Under the pieces are notes generated by a model. The model saw only the letters and a list, made by a program, of their open reading frames with translations, made no database searches and was not told where the DNA came from. Of a stretch of 64,000 nucleotides of DNA, positions 44,949 through 52,526 are shown one piece after another. Location: NCBI GenBank assembly GCA_018268085.1, contig JAFDXE010000007.1, forward strand, positions 1 through 64,000, written 5' to 3'. This stretch comes from Bacteroidota bacterium. GTDB taxonomy: Bacteria > Bacteroidota > Bacteroidia > Chitinophagales > Chitinophagaceae. Numbering within the stretch: position 1 is the stretch's first letter; every line of letters starts with the position of its first letter. A program made the position numbers and the translations under genes.

Positions 44949-46742
44949 TTAAAAGGTATATTTTTTTGCAGCTATCAAATGATCTGCGATTCTTCGCCTG
45001 GCATCCTTACTGTTAAATGCGGCTGTTTTGGTAAAGCGTTTCAGCCCCAGTAACATCATTCTTTGTTCATCGCCTGTTGCAAAAGCATTCAATGCTTCTT
45101 TGCCTGCCTTGTTTAATTTATCTGCAGCATCATTGAGGTAGCAACGCATCATATCCGTTTCAATGGAAATGGCAGCTTCGCCCTGTGTTTCCGACATTTT
45201 AATAATTCGATGCAATGCACTTTCTGCATTAAAGGTAAGTATGGCCATATCAGCAATATTCATGATTATTTCCTGTTCGTTTTGCAGGCTCATCATCAGT
45301 TTTTTTACAGCGGCGCCGGCTGTCATTAATATTGCTTTTTTCATTTGAAGCACCTGTTTTTTTTCCGCAGCGAAAGCTGTTTCATCTTCACTGCCAAAAT
45401 CAGGAATACTCATCAGTTCTTTTGATACGGCCATGGCAGGTGTCATCAGGTCTAACTTTCCTTTCATAGCACGTTTCAGCATCATGTCAACCGTAAGCAA
45501 CCGGTTAATTTCATTGGTTCCTTCAAATATGCGGTTGATGCGGCTATCACGGTATGCCCTGCTCACCATGTATTCATCACTGAATCCATTGCCACCATGA
45601 ATTTGCACCCCTTCATCAACAACAAGATCAAGCACTTCACTTCCATCTACTTTCAGCATCGCACATTCAATGGCATATTCTTCCGCAGCACCCAGTAATG
45701 CTTCACTGAAAGGTTTACCGGATTTCATGAGTTCAACTTCTTTATCGTCTATCAGTTTGCTGGTGCGGTACAATGCAGTTTCGCACACCCATGTACGTAT
45801 AGCCATTTCGGCTATCTTATGTTTAATGGCGCCGAAGCTTGCAATTGGTACTTTAAATTGTTCTCTTGTATTTGCATAATTAATCGTGTCGGTGATAACC
45901 ATTTTGGATGCGCCAACGGCAGCAGCACATAATTTCAACCGGCCGATATTTAAAATATTGAAAGCAATGATATGGCCTTTACCAACTTCCCCTAATAAAT
46001 TTTCAACCGGTACTTTGCAATCCTGGAAATACAATTGAACAGTAGAGGAACCTTTTATTCCCATCTTATGTTCTTCTACTCCCTGTGTAAATCCTTCCAT
46101 GCCACGCTCAACTATAAAAGCAGAAAATTTATCGCCGTCAATTTTGGCAAACACTGTATATACATCTGCAAATCCGCCATTCGTAATCCAGCATTTTTGT
46201 CCATTTAAAATATACTGTTTACCATCAGCAGATAAAGCCGCAGTTGTTTTTGCACTCAGTGCATCACTGCCACTATTCGGTTCCGTTAGTCCGTATGCAC
46301 CTTTCCATTCCCCGCTGGCAAGTTTGGGTATGTATTTCTTTTTCTGATCCTCGGTTCCGAAATATAATATGGGTAAAGTGCCAATACCGGTGTGCGCAGC
46401 AATAGCCACACTGAATGAAAATCCTCCGCCAAGACCTTCATTGATCAGAGTAGAAGTAATAAAATCCTTTCCCAATCCACCCAGGTCTTCCGGTACAGAT
46501 GCGCCGAGTAATCCCTGTTCTCCCGCTTTATCCATCAGTGATTGCATCAACCCCGGCTCTGCTTTATCTATGCGATCAATCACCGGTATTACTTCGGAAA
46601 GTAAAAACTGGTGACACATGTCTTTTACCATTTTTTGTTCTTCCGAAAAATCTTCCGGGGTGAACATGTTTTTTGCAACGCTTTCTTTAATCAGCCATTC
46701 ACCACCTTTTAATGATTGGCCGGATGTAACGGAGGTATTCAT
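44949..46742 (-). CDS. Acyl-CoA dehydrogenase (long form)
   Basis: A 597-aa flavoenzyme that makes the first oxidation of acyl-CoA in beta-oxidation. FAD/substrate motifs are GAYGLTEPNSGSDA and CWITNGGFADVYTVFA; the C-terminal helical domain has VDEGVQIHGGNGFSDEY and RIFEGTNEINRLL with the catalytic-base region. The extra about 190 residues after the standard fold place it with the longer VLCAD-like branch common in Bacteroidota. The MarR gene directly upstream on the same strand may regulate it. Chain-length preference is not readable. Confidence 0.94.
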   Translation of the reverse strand: MNTSVTSGQSLKGGEWLIKESVAKNMFTPEDFSEEQKMVKDMCHQFLLSEVIPVIDRIDKAEPGLMQSLMDKAGEQGLLGASVPEDLGGLGKDFITSTLINEGLGGGFSFSVAIAAHTGIGTLPILYFGTEDQKKKYIPKLASGEWKGAYGLTEPNSGSDALSAKTTAALSADGKQYILNGQKCWITNGGFADVYTVFAKIDGDKFSAFIVERGMEGFTQGVEEHKMGIKGSSTVQLYFQDCKVPVENLLGEVGKGHIIAFNILNIGRLKLCAAAVGASKMVITDTINYANTREQFKVPIASFGAIKHKIAEMAIRTWVCETALYRTSKLIDDKEVELMKSGKPFSEALLGAAEEYAIECAMLKVDGSEVLDLVVDEGVQIHGGNGFSDEYMVSRAYRDSRINRIFEGTNEINRLLTVDMMLKRAMKGKLDLMTPAMAVSKELMSIPDFGSEDETAFAAEKKQVLQMKKAILMTAGAAVKKLMMSLQNEQEIIMNIADMAILTFNAESALHRIIKMSETQGEAAISIETDMMRCYLNDAADKLNKAGKEALNAFATGDEQRMMLLGLKRFTKTAAFNSKDARRRIADHLIAAKKYTF

Positions 46743-46823
46743 AATTGATAATTTTTAATTGACTTTGGTTTGGTTATTATAAGCCGGAACTAACAGCAAA
46801 CTGTAAACGATAAACCGGCTGCA

Positions 46824-47264
46824 TTATTTCAGGTTCTCATACACTTGTTGCAACACTTCTTTGGCAATCTCTATCTGTGCCTGCGTAACACCGGATAGTG
46901 CTTCATTCAGTGTTTGATTGGCAATTTCCATCGTTTGCTCCTGCAGCAACTGCGCTTCAGGTGTAAGGTAAATCATATTGATCCTGCGATCATCCTTACT
47001 GGGCACCCGCTTCACCAACTTTAGCTTTTCCAGGTTATCTACCAAACGGGTTATGCTGGGCTTATCCCGAAATGTAGCATCACACAAGGCCTGCTGGCTC
47101 AACCCGTCTTCTTTCCATAAATGATACAACACACTCCATTGTTCAATGGTAATATCTACATTGCGCTGTTTGAAATTTTTCTGCAAACGCCTGGCAATAG
47201 CCGTACTGGCTTTCCCCGTAATAAAACTGTATAGTTCGCTTTTCTTAAATTGGTTGTTTGGCAT
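46824..47264 (-). CDS. MarR-family transcriptional regulator
   Basis: A 146-aa winged-helix regulator. The DNA-recognition part is GLSQQALCDATFRDKPSITRLVDNLEKLKLV and the wing is KRVPSKDDRRINMIYLTPEA. A perfect 16-bp palindrome lies 3 bp upstream of its start codon, which indicates autoregulation. The acyl-CoA dehydrogenase gene follows 81 bp downstream on the same strand, so a fatty acid or acyl-CoA ligand is plausible but unproven. A glycosyltransferase gene is divergent from it. Confidence 0.93.
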   Translation of the reverse strand: MPNNQFKKSELYSFITGKASTAIARRLQKNFKQRNVDITIEQWSVLYHLWKEDGLSQQALCDATFRDKPSITRLVDNLEKLKLVKRVPSKDDRRINMIYLTPEAQLLQEQTMEIANQTLNEALSGVTQAQIEIAKEVLQQVYENLK

Positions 47265-47266
47265 AT

Positions 47267-47282
47267 AGTTGTTTAAACAACT
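47267..47282. promoter_or_regulatory. Perfect palindrome, probable MarR operator
   Basis: AGTTGTTTAAACAACT is a perfect 16-bp inverted repeat in the 107-nt gap between the marR-type gene and the divergent glycosyltransferase gene, directly beside the regulator's ATG. TTGTTTAAACAA-type palindromes are usual MarR binding sites. Confidence 0.75.
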
Positions 47283-47318
47283 TTATAAAGGTATATGATC
47301 ATTTCAGTTTCAAAAAAT

Positions 47319-47326
47319 TATTTTTG
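47319..47326 (+). promoter_or_regulatory. Putative -7 element of the glycosyltransferase gene
   Basis: TATTTTTG matches TAnnTTTG and lies 45 bp before the ATG at 47372. The MarR palindrome is 36 bp further upstream, so regulator binding could also affect this promoter. Confidence 0.4.
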
Positions 47327-47371
47327 TAAAAAGGGTATTGAAATAAACGCAGGTACACAAATTATTTATCG

Positions 47372-48541
47372 ATGATGATTGCAGCGATTTGCTTTTTATT
47401 GTTCCTGGTTTATACAGGCCTGCTATTGTTCTATTGGAGTGCATGGAAAAGCATCCCGGATGCTGAAGCACCTCCTGATGAATATGAATTTGCTACAAAA
47501 GTAACCGTACTCGTCCCTGCCAGGAATGAAGCAAACAATATCCTTAACTGTATTCATTCTATACTTCGGCAATCCTACCCTGAATCTTTACTGGAAATAT
47601 TGGTAATAGATGATCATTCTACAGATAACACGGCTGCACTGGTACAATCGTTCACCAACAATAATGTGAAACTGCTGTCTTTAAAGGAAACCGTACATAG
47701 CCAGGTAATTAATTCGTATAAAAAGAAAGCAATTGAAACAGGCATTGGTTTAAGTAAAGGAAATTTAATTGTTACTACAGATGCAGATTGCGTTGTGCCG
47801 GTTAACTGGTTAAAAACAATTGTTTATTACTACGAAAAAAAGAAGCCTGTTTTTATTGCGGCTCCGGTAGCCATTGATAATAAAAATAATTTCATTGAAA
47901 TTTTCCAGTCACTCGACTTTCTCACGCTCCAGGGCATAACCGGCGCTTCTGTATTTAGAAAAATACATAGCATGTGTAATGGCGCCAACCTCGCTTATGA
48001 AAAGAAAGTATTTCATGAGGTGGGCGGCTTTAGTGGTATTGATGCAATTGCAAGTGGGGATGACATGATGCTTATGCATAAGATCTACAAAAAATATCCT
48101 GCAAAAGTTTCATTCCTTAAGGCCCGGGAAGCCATTGTGCAAACAAAAGCGCAGGAAACGCTTACTTCCTTTTTTCAGCAACGCATTCGTTGGGCAAGTA
48201 AGGCAGATAAATATGATGATAAAAGAATTTTTTTCGTGCTTTTGGTCGTGTACATGTTTAACGTATGCCTGATGATAATGCCGTTTATTGCTGCTGCCGG
48301 CAACTACAGCGTTTCAATGGGCGCATTTCAACTATCACTCTTTAATTTTTGGTTGTTGCTCTTGTGTTTTAAAACCATTATAGAATTGCTTTTTCTGATA
48401 CCTGTTGCTATATTTTTTAACCGATTGTATTTACTATGGTGGTTTCCATTGATGCAACCATTTCATATTGTATATACTGTTGTTGCCGGATGGCTGGGAA
48501 AATTCGGTGCTTATCAATGGAAAGGGCGAAACGTAAAATAA
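47372..48541 (+). CDS. Family 2 glycosyltransferase, membrane-bound
   Basis: A 389-aa enzyme. It has an N-terminal membrane helix (residues 3-24), then a GT-A domain with VTVLVPARNEANNI, VIDDHSTDNT, the metal-binding TTDADC, ASGDDMML and the processive-type QQRIRWASKADKY (QxxRW) motif. Three or four C-terminal membrane segments follow (about residues 285-375). The QxxRW motif suggests chain-forming or lipid-linked sugar transfer at the inner membrane. Sugar and acceptor are unknown. It starts 107 bp from the divergent MarR gene; the permease gene follows after 13 bp. Confidence 0.92.
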   Translation: MMIAAICFLLFLVYTGLLLFYWSAWKSIPDAEAPPDEYEFATKVTVLVPARNEANNILNCIHSILRQSYPESLLEILVIDDHSTDNTAALVQSFTNNNVKLLSLKETVHSQVINSYKKKAIETGIGLSKGNLIVTTDADCVVPVNWLKTIVYYYEKKKPVFIAAPVAIDNKNNFIEIFQSLDFLTLQGITGASVFRKIHSMCNGANLAYEKKVFHEVGGFSGIDAIASGDDMMLMHKIYKKYPAKVSFLKAREAIVQTKAQETLTSFFQQRIRWASKADKYDDKRIFFVLLVVYMFNVCLMIMPFIAAAGNYSVSMGAFQLSLFNFWLLLLCFKTIIELLFLIPVAIFFNRLYLLWWFPLMQPFHIVYTVVAGWLGKFGAYQWKGRNVK

Positions 48542-48554
48542 TGTACTTTACAGT

Positions 48555-49655
48555 ATGCAGTCTGTTTCTCCTGACATCATCGCAAATACCTGGCGAAAGC
48601 TAAAGAAAAACAAACCAGCTTTAGCAGGACTGTTCATTATTACATTAACCTTTTTCATCGCCGTTTTTGGTTATGTAATTGCCCCGGATAATACTGCAAA
48701 TGCCGATTTGCAAACGGTTGAGATCCAGGCGAAAAAACCAGGGTACAGGCAATTGTTTCTTACAATACCAGACGATAAGCGAATTTCATTAAACGCATGG
48801 AAAGTGTTTGTTGGTGGAACAATTTCACAATACCGTTATCTGCCGATAACATCCTATACAATTCTTGGAAAAAATATTGTAGTGCAGAAATTTGTTGACG
48901 AAGACACAAGCGTAGTTCAGCAATACGATATTAACACAATCACTGCAAACCACCCCGATCAGATCAACCGTTACATCGTTGAAAAAAAATACTGGTTAGG
49001 AACAGATGTATTTGGCAGAGATATTTTAAGCAGGTTGATCATAGGAACAAGAATCAGCCTTTCCGTAGGATTAATAGCCGTGATTATTTCTCTTTTGTTG
49101 GGAATAATTTTAGGCGCACTGGCTGGTTACTATCGTAAATGGGTAGACGATATTATTATGTGGCTGATCAATGTAACCTGGAGCATTCCCACTTTGCTAT
49201 TAGTGTTTGCAGTAACCATAGCAATGGGTAAGGGTTTTTGGCAGATTTTTATTGCGGTTGGATTAACGATGTGGGTAAGTGTTGCCCGTTTGGTAAGGGG
49301 ACAGGTGATGGTCATAAAAGAATTAGAATATGTACAAGCCGCTGAAACGCTGGGTTATTCCAATCTCCGTATTATCGTTCGCCATATACTCCCTAATATT
49401 TGGGGACCGTTAATGGTAATTGCAGCGGGTAATTTTGCAACTGCCATTATCATAGAAGCCGGACTGAGCTTTTTAGGAATCGGAGTGCAGCCGCCTGCGC
49501 CGAGTTGGGGATTGATGATCAAGGAAAATTACAATTTTATCATTACACATAATCCGTTGCTGGCGCTGATACCGGGCTTTGCCATGATGTTGCTGGTGCT
49601 GGCTTTTAATGTATTGGGAAATGGTTTGAGAGATGCTATTGATGTAAAACAATGA
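48555..49655 (+). CDS. OppC-type ABC transporter permease with extended periplasmic loop
   Basis: A 366-aa BPD_transp_1 permease. It has an N-terminal helix (about residues 22-45), then five more helices between residues about 165 and 360. The coupling (EAA) loop reads YVQAAETLGYSNLRIIVRHILP. FLGIGVQPPAPSWGLMI near the end is typical of dipeptide/oligopeptide/nickel permeases. A segment of about 115 residues between the first and second helices is much longer than the 30-50 usual for OppC and ends in GTDVFGRDILSRLI. No ATPase, second permease or binding protein gene is adjacent, so its partners lie elsewhere. Confidence 0.9.
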   Translation: MQSVSPDIIANTWRKLKKNKPALAGLFIITLTFFIAVFGYVIAPDNTANADLQTVEIQAKKPGYRQLFLTIPDDKRISLNAWKVFVGGTISQYRYLPITSYTILGKNIVVQKFVDEDTSVVQQYDINTITANHPDQINRYIVEKKYWLGTDVFGRDILSRLIIGTRISLSVGLIAVIISLLLGIILGALAGYYRKWVDDIIMWLINVTWSIPTLLLVFAVTIAMGKGFWQIFIAVGLTMWVSVARLVRGQVMVIKELEYVQAAETLGYSNLRIIVRHILPNIWGPLMVIAAGNFATAIIIEAGLSFLGIGVQPPAPSWGLMIKENYNFIITHNPLLALIPGFAMMLLVLAFNVLGNGLRDAIDVKQ

Positions 49656-50129
49656 TCATTCCGCCGGCGCAACCGGAACATTGCGGCAAAATCCTTCTTC
49701 GAGGGAAATAAATGTTTCTGTTCTTTCAATTCCTTTTATCTTTTGCAGTTCGTCGTGTAGCACGTAGCGGAGTTGGGTAATGTCTTTACAAACAATTTCA
49801 ATAAACATGCTGTAGTTTCCGGTGATGTAATTGAGCCGGATGATCTCCGGAATTTTCATCAGGTCTTTTGCAACAGTATCGTATAATGAACTTTTTTCCA
49901 GGTAAATTCCAACAAACGCAGTAATGTCGTATCCTAATAATTTCAGATCAACATTCAACCTGGTACCTCTCACAATATTTAATTCCTGTAATTTTTTTAT
50001 TCTTACATGTATTGTACCTCCGCTTACAAATAATTTTTTGCCTAATTCTGCATAAGAGATCTCTGCATTTTCCATCATTGCATGAATGATCTGGAGATCC
50101 AGTTTGTCAAGATTCAATTTGGCAGCCAT
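49656..50129 (-). CDS. Lrp/AsnC-family transcriptional regulator
   Basis: A 157-aa regulator. An HTH at the N-terminus (ISYAELGKKLFVSGGTIHVRIKKLQELNIV) is followed by a RAM ligand-binding domain (GYDITAFVGIYLEKSSLYDTV, IVCKDITQLRYVLHDELQKI). Lrp-type proteins respond to amino acids and bind AT-rich DNA. It is convergent with the permease gene, whose stop codon directly abuts its own. A 7-bp inverted repeat in an AT-rich stretch lies 62 bp upstream. Confidence 0.94.
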   Translation of the reverse strand: MAAKLNLDKLDLQIIHAMMENAEISYAELGKKLFVSGGTIHVRIKKLQELNIVRGTRLNVDLKLLGYDITAFVGIYLEKSSLYDTVAKDLMKIPEIIRLNYITGNYSMFIEIVCKDITQLRYVLHDELQKIKGIERTETFISLEEGFCRNVPVAPAE

Positions 50130-50190
50130 TTTAATACAGGTTTTTGATTAAGTTTTAATATTAATAGCAAATATTTGGATTATTTCTATA

Positions 50191-50212
50191 ATTTCAAAAT
50201 ATTTATTGAAAT
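50191..50212. promoter_or_regulatory. AT-rich inverted repeat upstream of the Lrp-type gene
   Basis: ATTTCAA and TTGAAAT are exact reverse complements separated by 8 bp, 62 bp upstream of the Lrp gene and between it and the tRNA-like RNA. Size and AT content fit an Lrp/AsnC site, but AT-rich sequence can make such repeats by chance. Confidence 0.35.
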
Positions 50213-50222
50213 ATTTTTAAGT

Positions 50223-50230
50223 TAAGTTTG
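50223..50230 (+). promoter_or_regulatory. Possible -7 element for the tRNA-like RNA
   Basis: TAAGTTTG matches TAnnTTTG. A TTG lies 14 bp upstream, shorter than the usual 17-23. The RNA 5' end would be about 50 nt downstream and would need processing, as for normal tRNAs. Confidence 0.35.
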
Positions 50231-50285
50231 GTTTCTTTAGTTTTGACTTATTAAAGTTCTTTAGCAATAAGCATTGCTATTACAA

Positions 50286-50465
50286 TGTGGGGTGATGAAA
50301 TTTTTTGGCAGACATGCCCTCTTGTCTCGGGGGTGAGGATAACAGGATAAACATAACATAGAGCCGTATGGGTAGCTTGCTACCGATACGACCGGGGTCG
50401 ACCACCGAAAACTTTGTGTTATAGCTAACTGCCTCGTGAAGGTTCGAACCCTTCCCCTACAGCCA
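50286..50465 (+). ncRNA. Class II tRNA-like RNA with about 100-nt elaborated extra arm
   Basis: Reading 5' to 3': acceptor strand TGTGGGG (50286-50292); a Leu-like D region (TGATGAAA...TTGGCAGACATG); an anticodon-like arm CCCTC-TTGTCTC-GGGGG (50317-50333, middle triplet GTC); an extra-arm stem GAGG (50335-50338) with CCTC (50432-50435); a T arm GAAGG-TTCGAAC-CCTTC (50438-50454); acceptor strand CCCTACA (50455-50461) pairing fully with the 5' strand with one G-U; then G73 and encoded CCA. The extra arm holds a 10-bp helix (50353-50362 with 50413-50422) and a hairpin at 50365-50390. It is too short and lacks the tag region for tmRNA. Base 37 is T, unlike functional tRNAs. A strong terminator follows. 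It could be a novel tRNA-derived RNA, an unusual tRNA or a decayed one. Confidence 0.6.
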
Positions 50466-50483
50466 GGTTTTTCTATTAGTAGG

Positions 50484-50516
50484 AACCCTTGCAGGTAAAA
50501 CTGTGAGGGTTTTTTC
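50484..50516 (+). terminator. Strong intrinsic terminator after the tRNA-like RNA
   Basis: An 11-bp stem (50484-50494 with 50501-50511, two G-U pairs) closes a GTAAAA loop and is followed by a T run. It starts 19 nt after the encoded CCA, so the RNA has its own transcription end. Confidence 0.9.
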
Positions 50517-50598
50517 TTTTGCAGCATACCCATCAGAAAGATATTTTGGCAGCGACATTCTTATTTCATTTGCTAGGGTTTATTTACTAAAAAGTGCA

Positions 50599-50627
50599 TT
50601 GCTTACGGCAATTCGCATTTATTTTTG
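50599..50627 (+). promoter_or_regulatory. Promoter of trmB
   Basis: TTG at 50599-50601 and TATTTTTG at 50620-50627 are 18 bp apart, a near-ideal Bacteroidota -33/-7 pair. The trmB ATG follows 7 bp later, so the transcript may be almost leaderless. It also argues against an upstream-extended reading frame beginning at 50503. Confidence 0.6.
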
Positions 50628-50634
50628 CAGCCAA

Positions 50635-51345
50635 ATGGCACAAAAAAAACTACAACGCTTCGCCGATTTCAAAAGCTTTCCTAATGCCTTCGAATACCCG
50701 AAACACATGAAAGGGAAATGGCATGAACACTTCAATAACCACCACCCGGTGATATTGGAGTTAGCGTGTGGCCGGGGAGAATATACAGTAGGGCTGGCAA
50801 AATTATTTCCCTTACAGAACTTCATCGGTGTTGATGTAAAAGGAAACCGGATGTATATCGGAGCCAAACAGGCGTTACAACAAAATCTTCAAAATGCAGC
50901 TTTTCTCAGAACTCAAATAGAAATGCTTCCCGATTATTTTAACAAGGATGAAGTTGATGAACTCTGGATTACCTTTCCTGATCCGCAGCTCAGAACTTCC
51001 AGAGCAAAAAAACGACTAACGCATCCAAGATTTTTACGATTGTATCAACAGGTGATGGCGAAAAACGGCATCATCCATCTTAAAACAGATTCCCCGGCTT
51101 TATATAATTTTACCCTGCTGGTAATTGATATGTACTCCCTTGAATTATTAGAATCATCAGGCGATGTATATTCAAATTCTGTAATCCCGGATATGCTCAA
51201 AATAAAAACACATTACGAATCACTGGATATTGCCAACAGTAAAAAAATTTTCTACCTCAAATTCAGGCTACCTGCCAGTATCCCGGATAAAGATGAGGCA
51301 TTACAGGAATTACTTAAACAAACAGAACCGTCACTGGCTGACTAA
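50635..51345 (+). CDS. trmB: tRNA (guanine-N7-)-methyltransferase
   Basis: A 236-aa SAM-dependent enzyme that forms m7G46 in the variable region of tRNAs. SAM-binding region: ILELACGRGEYTVGLA, then FIGVDVKGNRMYIGAKQA. The family motif WITFPDPQLRTSRAKKRLTHPRFL and the following HLKTDSPALYNF carry the catalytic Asp. The ATG at 50635 begins MAQKKLQRFADF; an in-frame upstream frame to 50503 overlaps the terminator of the tRNA-like RNA and is rejected. Two small genes follow closely. Confidence 0.95.
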   Translation: MAQKKLQRFADFKSFPNAFEYPKHMKGKWHEHFNNHHPVILELACGRGEYTVGLAKLFPLQNFIGVDVKGNRMYIGAKQALQQNLQNAAFLRTQIEMLPDYFNKDEVDELWITFPDPQLRTSRAKKRLTHPRFLRLYQQVMAKNGIIHLKTDSPALYNFTLLVIDMYSLELLESSGDVYSNSVIPDMLKIKTHYESLDIANSKKIFYLKFRLPASIPDKDEALQELLKQTEPSLAD

Positions 51346-51351
51346 AAAAAT

Positions 51352-51546
51352 ATGACGAACCGACTGGAAGAAGGAGAAGATTTTTATTTCGATGCACAGG
51401 GCCGCTTTGTATTCACAGAAAAATATCACCTCAAAAAAGGATTTTGCTGTGGAAACGGATGTAAACATTGTCCATACAATCATGAAGCTGTTCCCGAACC
51501 CAAAAGAACCGAACTCCGTTTAAGAAAAATCAATGAAAAAAAATAA
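51352..51546 (+). CDS. DUF5522 small cysteine-rich protein
   Basis: A 64-aa protein with four Cys in KGFCCGNGCKHCPYNHE, a pattern that suggests metal or cluster binding. It starts 6 bp after trmB, and its last 14 bases overlap the next gene, so the three genes form an operon. The family (DUF5522) is widespread in Bacteroidota and has no known function. Confidence 0.87.
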   Translation: MTNRLEEGEDFYFDAQGRFVFTEKYHLKKGFCCGNGCKHCPYNHEAVPEPKRTELRLRKINEKK

Positions 51547-51931
51547 AGCGACCATTCCGAAAAAAATAACTTTAAAGAAAGCTACAACCCCGGGCGTAAA
51601 GGAGTACAGTTTTTTTGAAGATGTTTTTGCTGTGGTGAGGCAAATTCCAAAAGGAAGAGTAACTTCTTATGGAGCCATAGCTGCTTACCTGGGTACAAAA
51701 TTAAGTGCACGGATGGTTGGCTGGGCAATGAATGCAGCACATACTGCCACCCCAAAAGTACCGGCCCAACGAGTTGTAAACCGAAATGGCATGCTTAGCG
51801 GTCGTCATCACTTTTCCACTCCTACCATGATGGAAGAATTATTGAAAAAAGATGGTATAACGGTGAAAGACAACACGGTTGTCGATTTTCAAATAAGATT
51901 CTGGGATCCGGTTATTGAACTGGAATTGTAA
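51533..51931 (+). CDS. Alkyltransferase-like (MGMT-family) protein without catalytic Cys
   Basis: A 132-aa protein with the MGMT/Ada C-terminal winged-helix domain. Recognition-helix and binding-pocket motifs are RQIPKGRVTSYGAIAAYLG and GWAMNA. The active-site motif PCHRV of true methyltransferases reads VPAQRVVNRNG here, so the acceptor Cys and the following His are absent. Such alkyltransferase-like proteins bind O6-alkylguanine and hand it to nucleotide excision repair. It overlaps the DUF5522 gene and is convergent with the DUF420 gene. Confidence 0.92.
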   Translation: MKKNKATIPKKITLKKATTPGVKEYSFFEDVFAVVRQIPKGRVTSYGAIAAYLGTKLSARMVGWAMNAAHTATPKVPAQRVVNRNGMLSGRHHFSTPTMMEELLKKDGITVKDNTVVDFQIRFWDPVIELEL

Positions 51932-51941
51932 TCCGCAAAAT

Positions 51942-52526
51942 TTAGCTATAATACGGATTGATCATCCAGTACACCAATACGCCGGTGATGGCAACATAGA
52001 ACCAAATTGGCCAGGTTATCCGGGTAAGTTTTTTGTGAGCGGCATACTCGCCGGTAAGTGCCCGGTAAGCGGTAAATAAAATAAAAGGTAGTATGATACC
52101 CGCCAGGGGTATATGTGTAAACAAAATAATTCTGTACAAAGTTCTGCTACCTGCAACAGCCAATTTTTCCTCTTCAGAAACTAAACCATCGTGGTTGATA
52201 TCTCCATACAGTGTTTCTCCACCTAAGAGGTGATGAGCAATGTAACTGAGTAGAAAAAACACAGATAATATGATTGCCAGCATCATAATCCGCTTGTGAA
52301 AAATATAGTTACCCTGTTTCACCAGTACCAGGCCGGCTACCAATAGAAATGCTACGGCCGAATTGATAACCGCATTGATCAGCGCAAACACATGTACATT
52401 AAAAGGTAGCTGCACTTCGAGCTTAACCCTGGACAACACCGCCACAGCTACAAACACAATTACAGAAACACTGTAAATAAAAAGTTTAGCTTTCGAATCA
52501 TTTTTCTTTATGGATGGCGCTAACAT
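51942..52526 (-). CDS. DUF420 membrane protein with EF-hand-like loop
   Basis: A 194-aa protein with about five membrane segments, of the DUF420 family often found beside cytochrome oxidase genes and thought to aid oxidase assembly. Between the third and fourth segments is a loop with an EF-hand calcium-binding pattern, DINHDGLVSEEE (Asp 1, Asn 3, Asp 5, Glu 12 of the canonical loop). Its start overlaps the last base of the sco gene. The family role is inference from genomic context; the calcium loop is read directly. Confidence 0.87.
   Translation of the reverse strand: MLAPSIKKNDSKAKLFIYSVSVIVFVAVAVLSRVKLEVQLPFNVHVFALINAVINSAVAFLLVAGLVLVKQGNYIFHKRIMMLAIILSVFFLLSYIAHHLLGGETLYGDINHDGLVSEEEKLAVAGSRTLYRIILFTHIPLAGIILPFILFTAYRALTGEYAAHKKLTRITWPIWFYVAITGVLVYWMINPYYS

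Noticed and set aside
50361..50393. Group II intron domain V resemblance (GAGCCGTATG start, 33 nt)
   Set aside because: The loop is CTTG rather than GNRA, the 3' strand lacks the matching ACGGTTC, and no domain VI or reverse transcriptase is nearby.
50286..50465. tmRNA (ssrA) interpretation of the tRNA-like RNA
   Set aside because: Only 180 nt, no tag reading frame ending in ALAA, no long helix joining the D-region end to the T arm, an A-U rather than G-U third acceptor pair, and G73 instead of A73.
50503..50634. Upstream in-frame extension of trmB
   Set aside because: It overlaps the terminator hairpin of the tRNA-like RNA, lacks family similarity, and a clean promoter lies just before the ATG at 50635.
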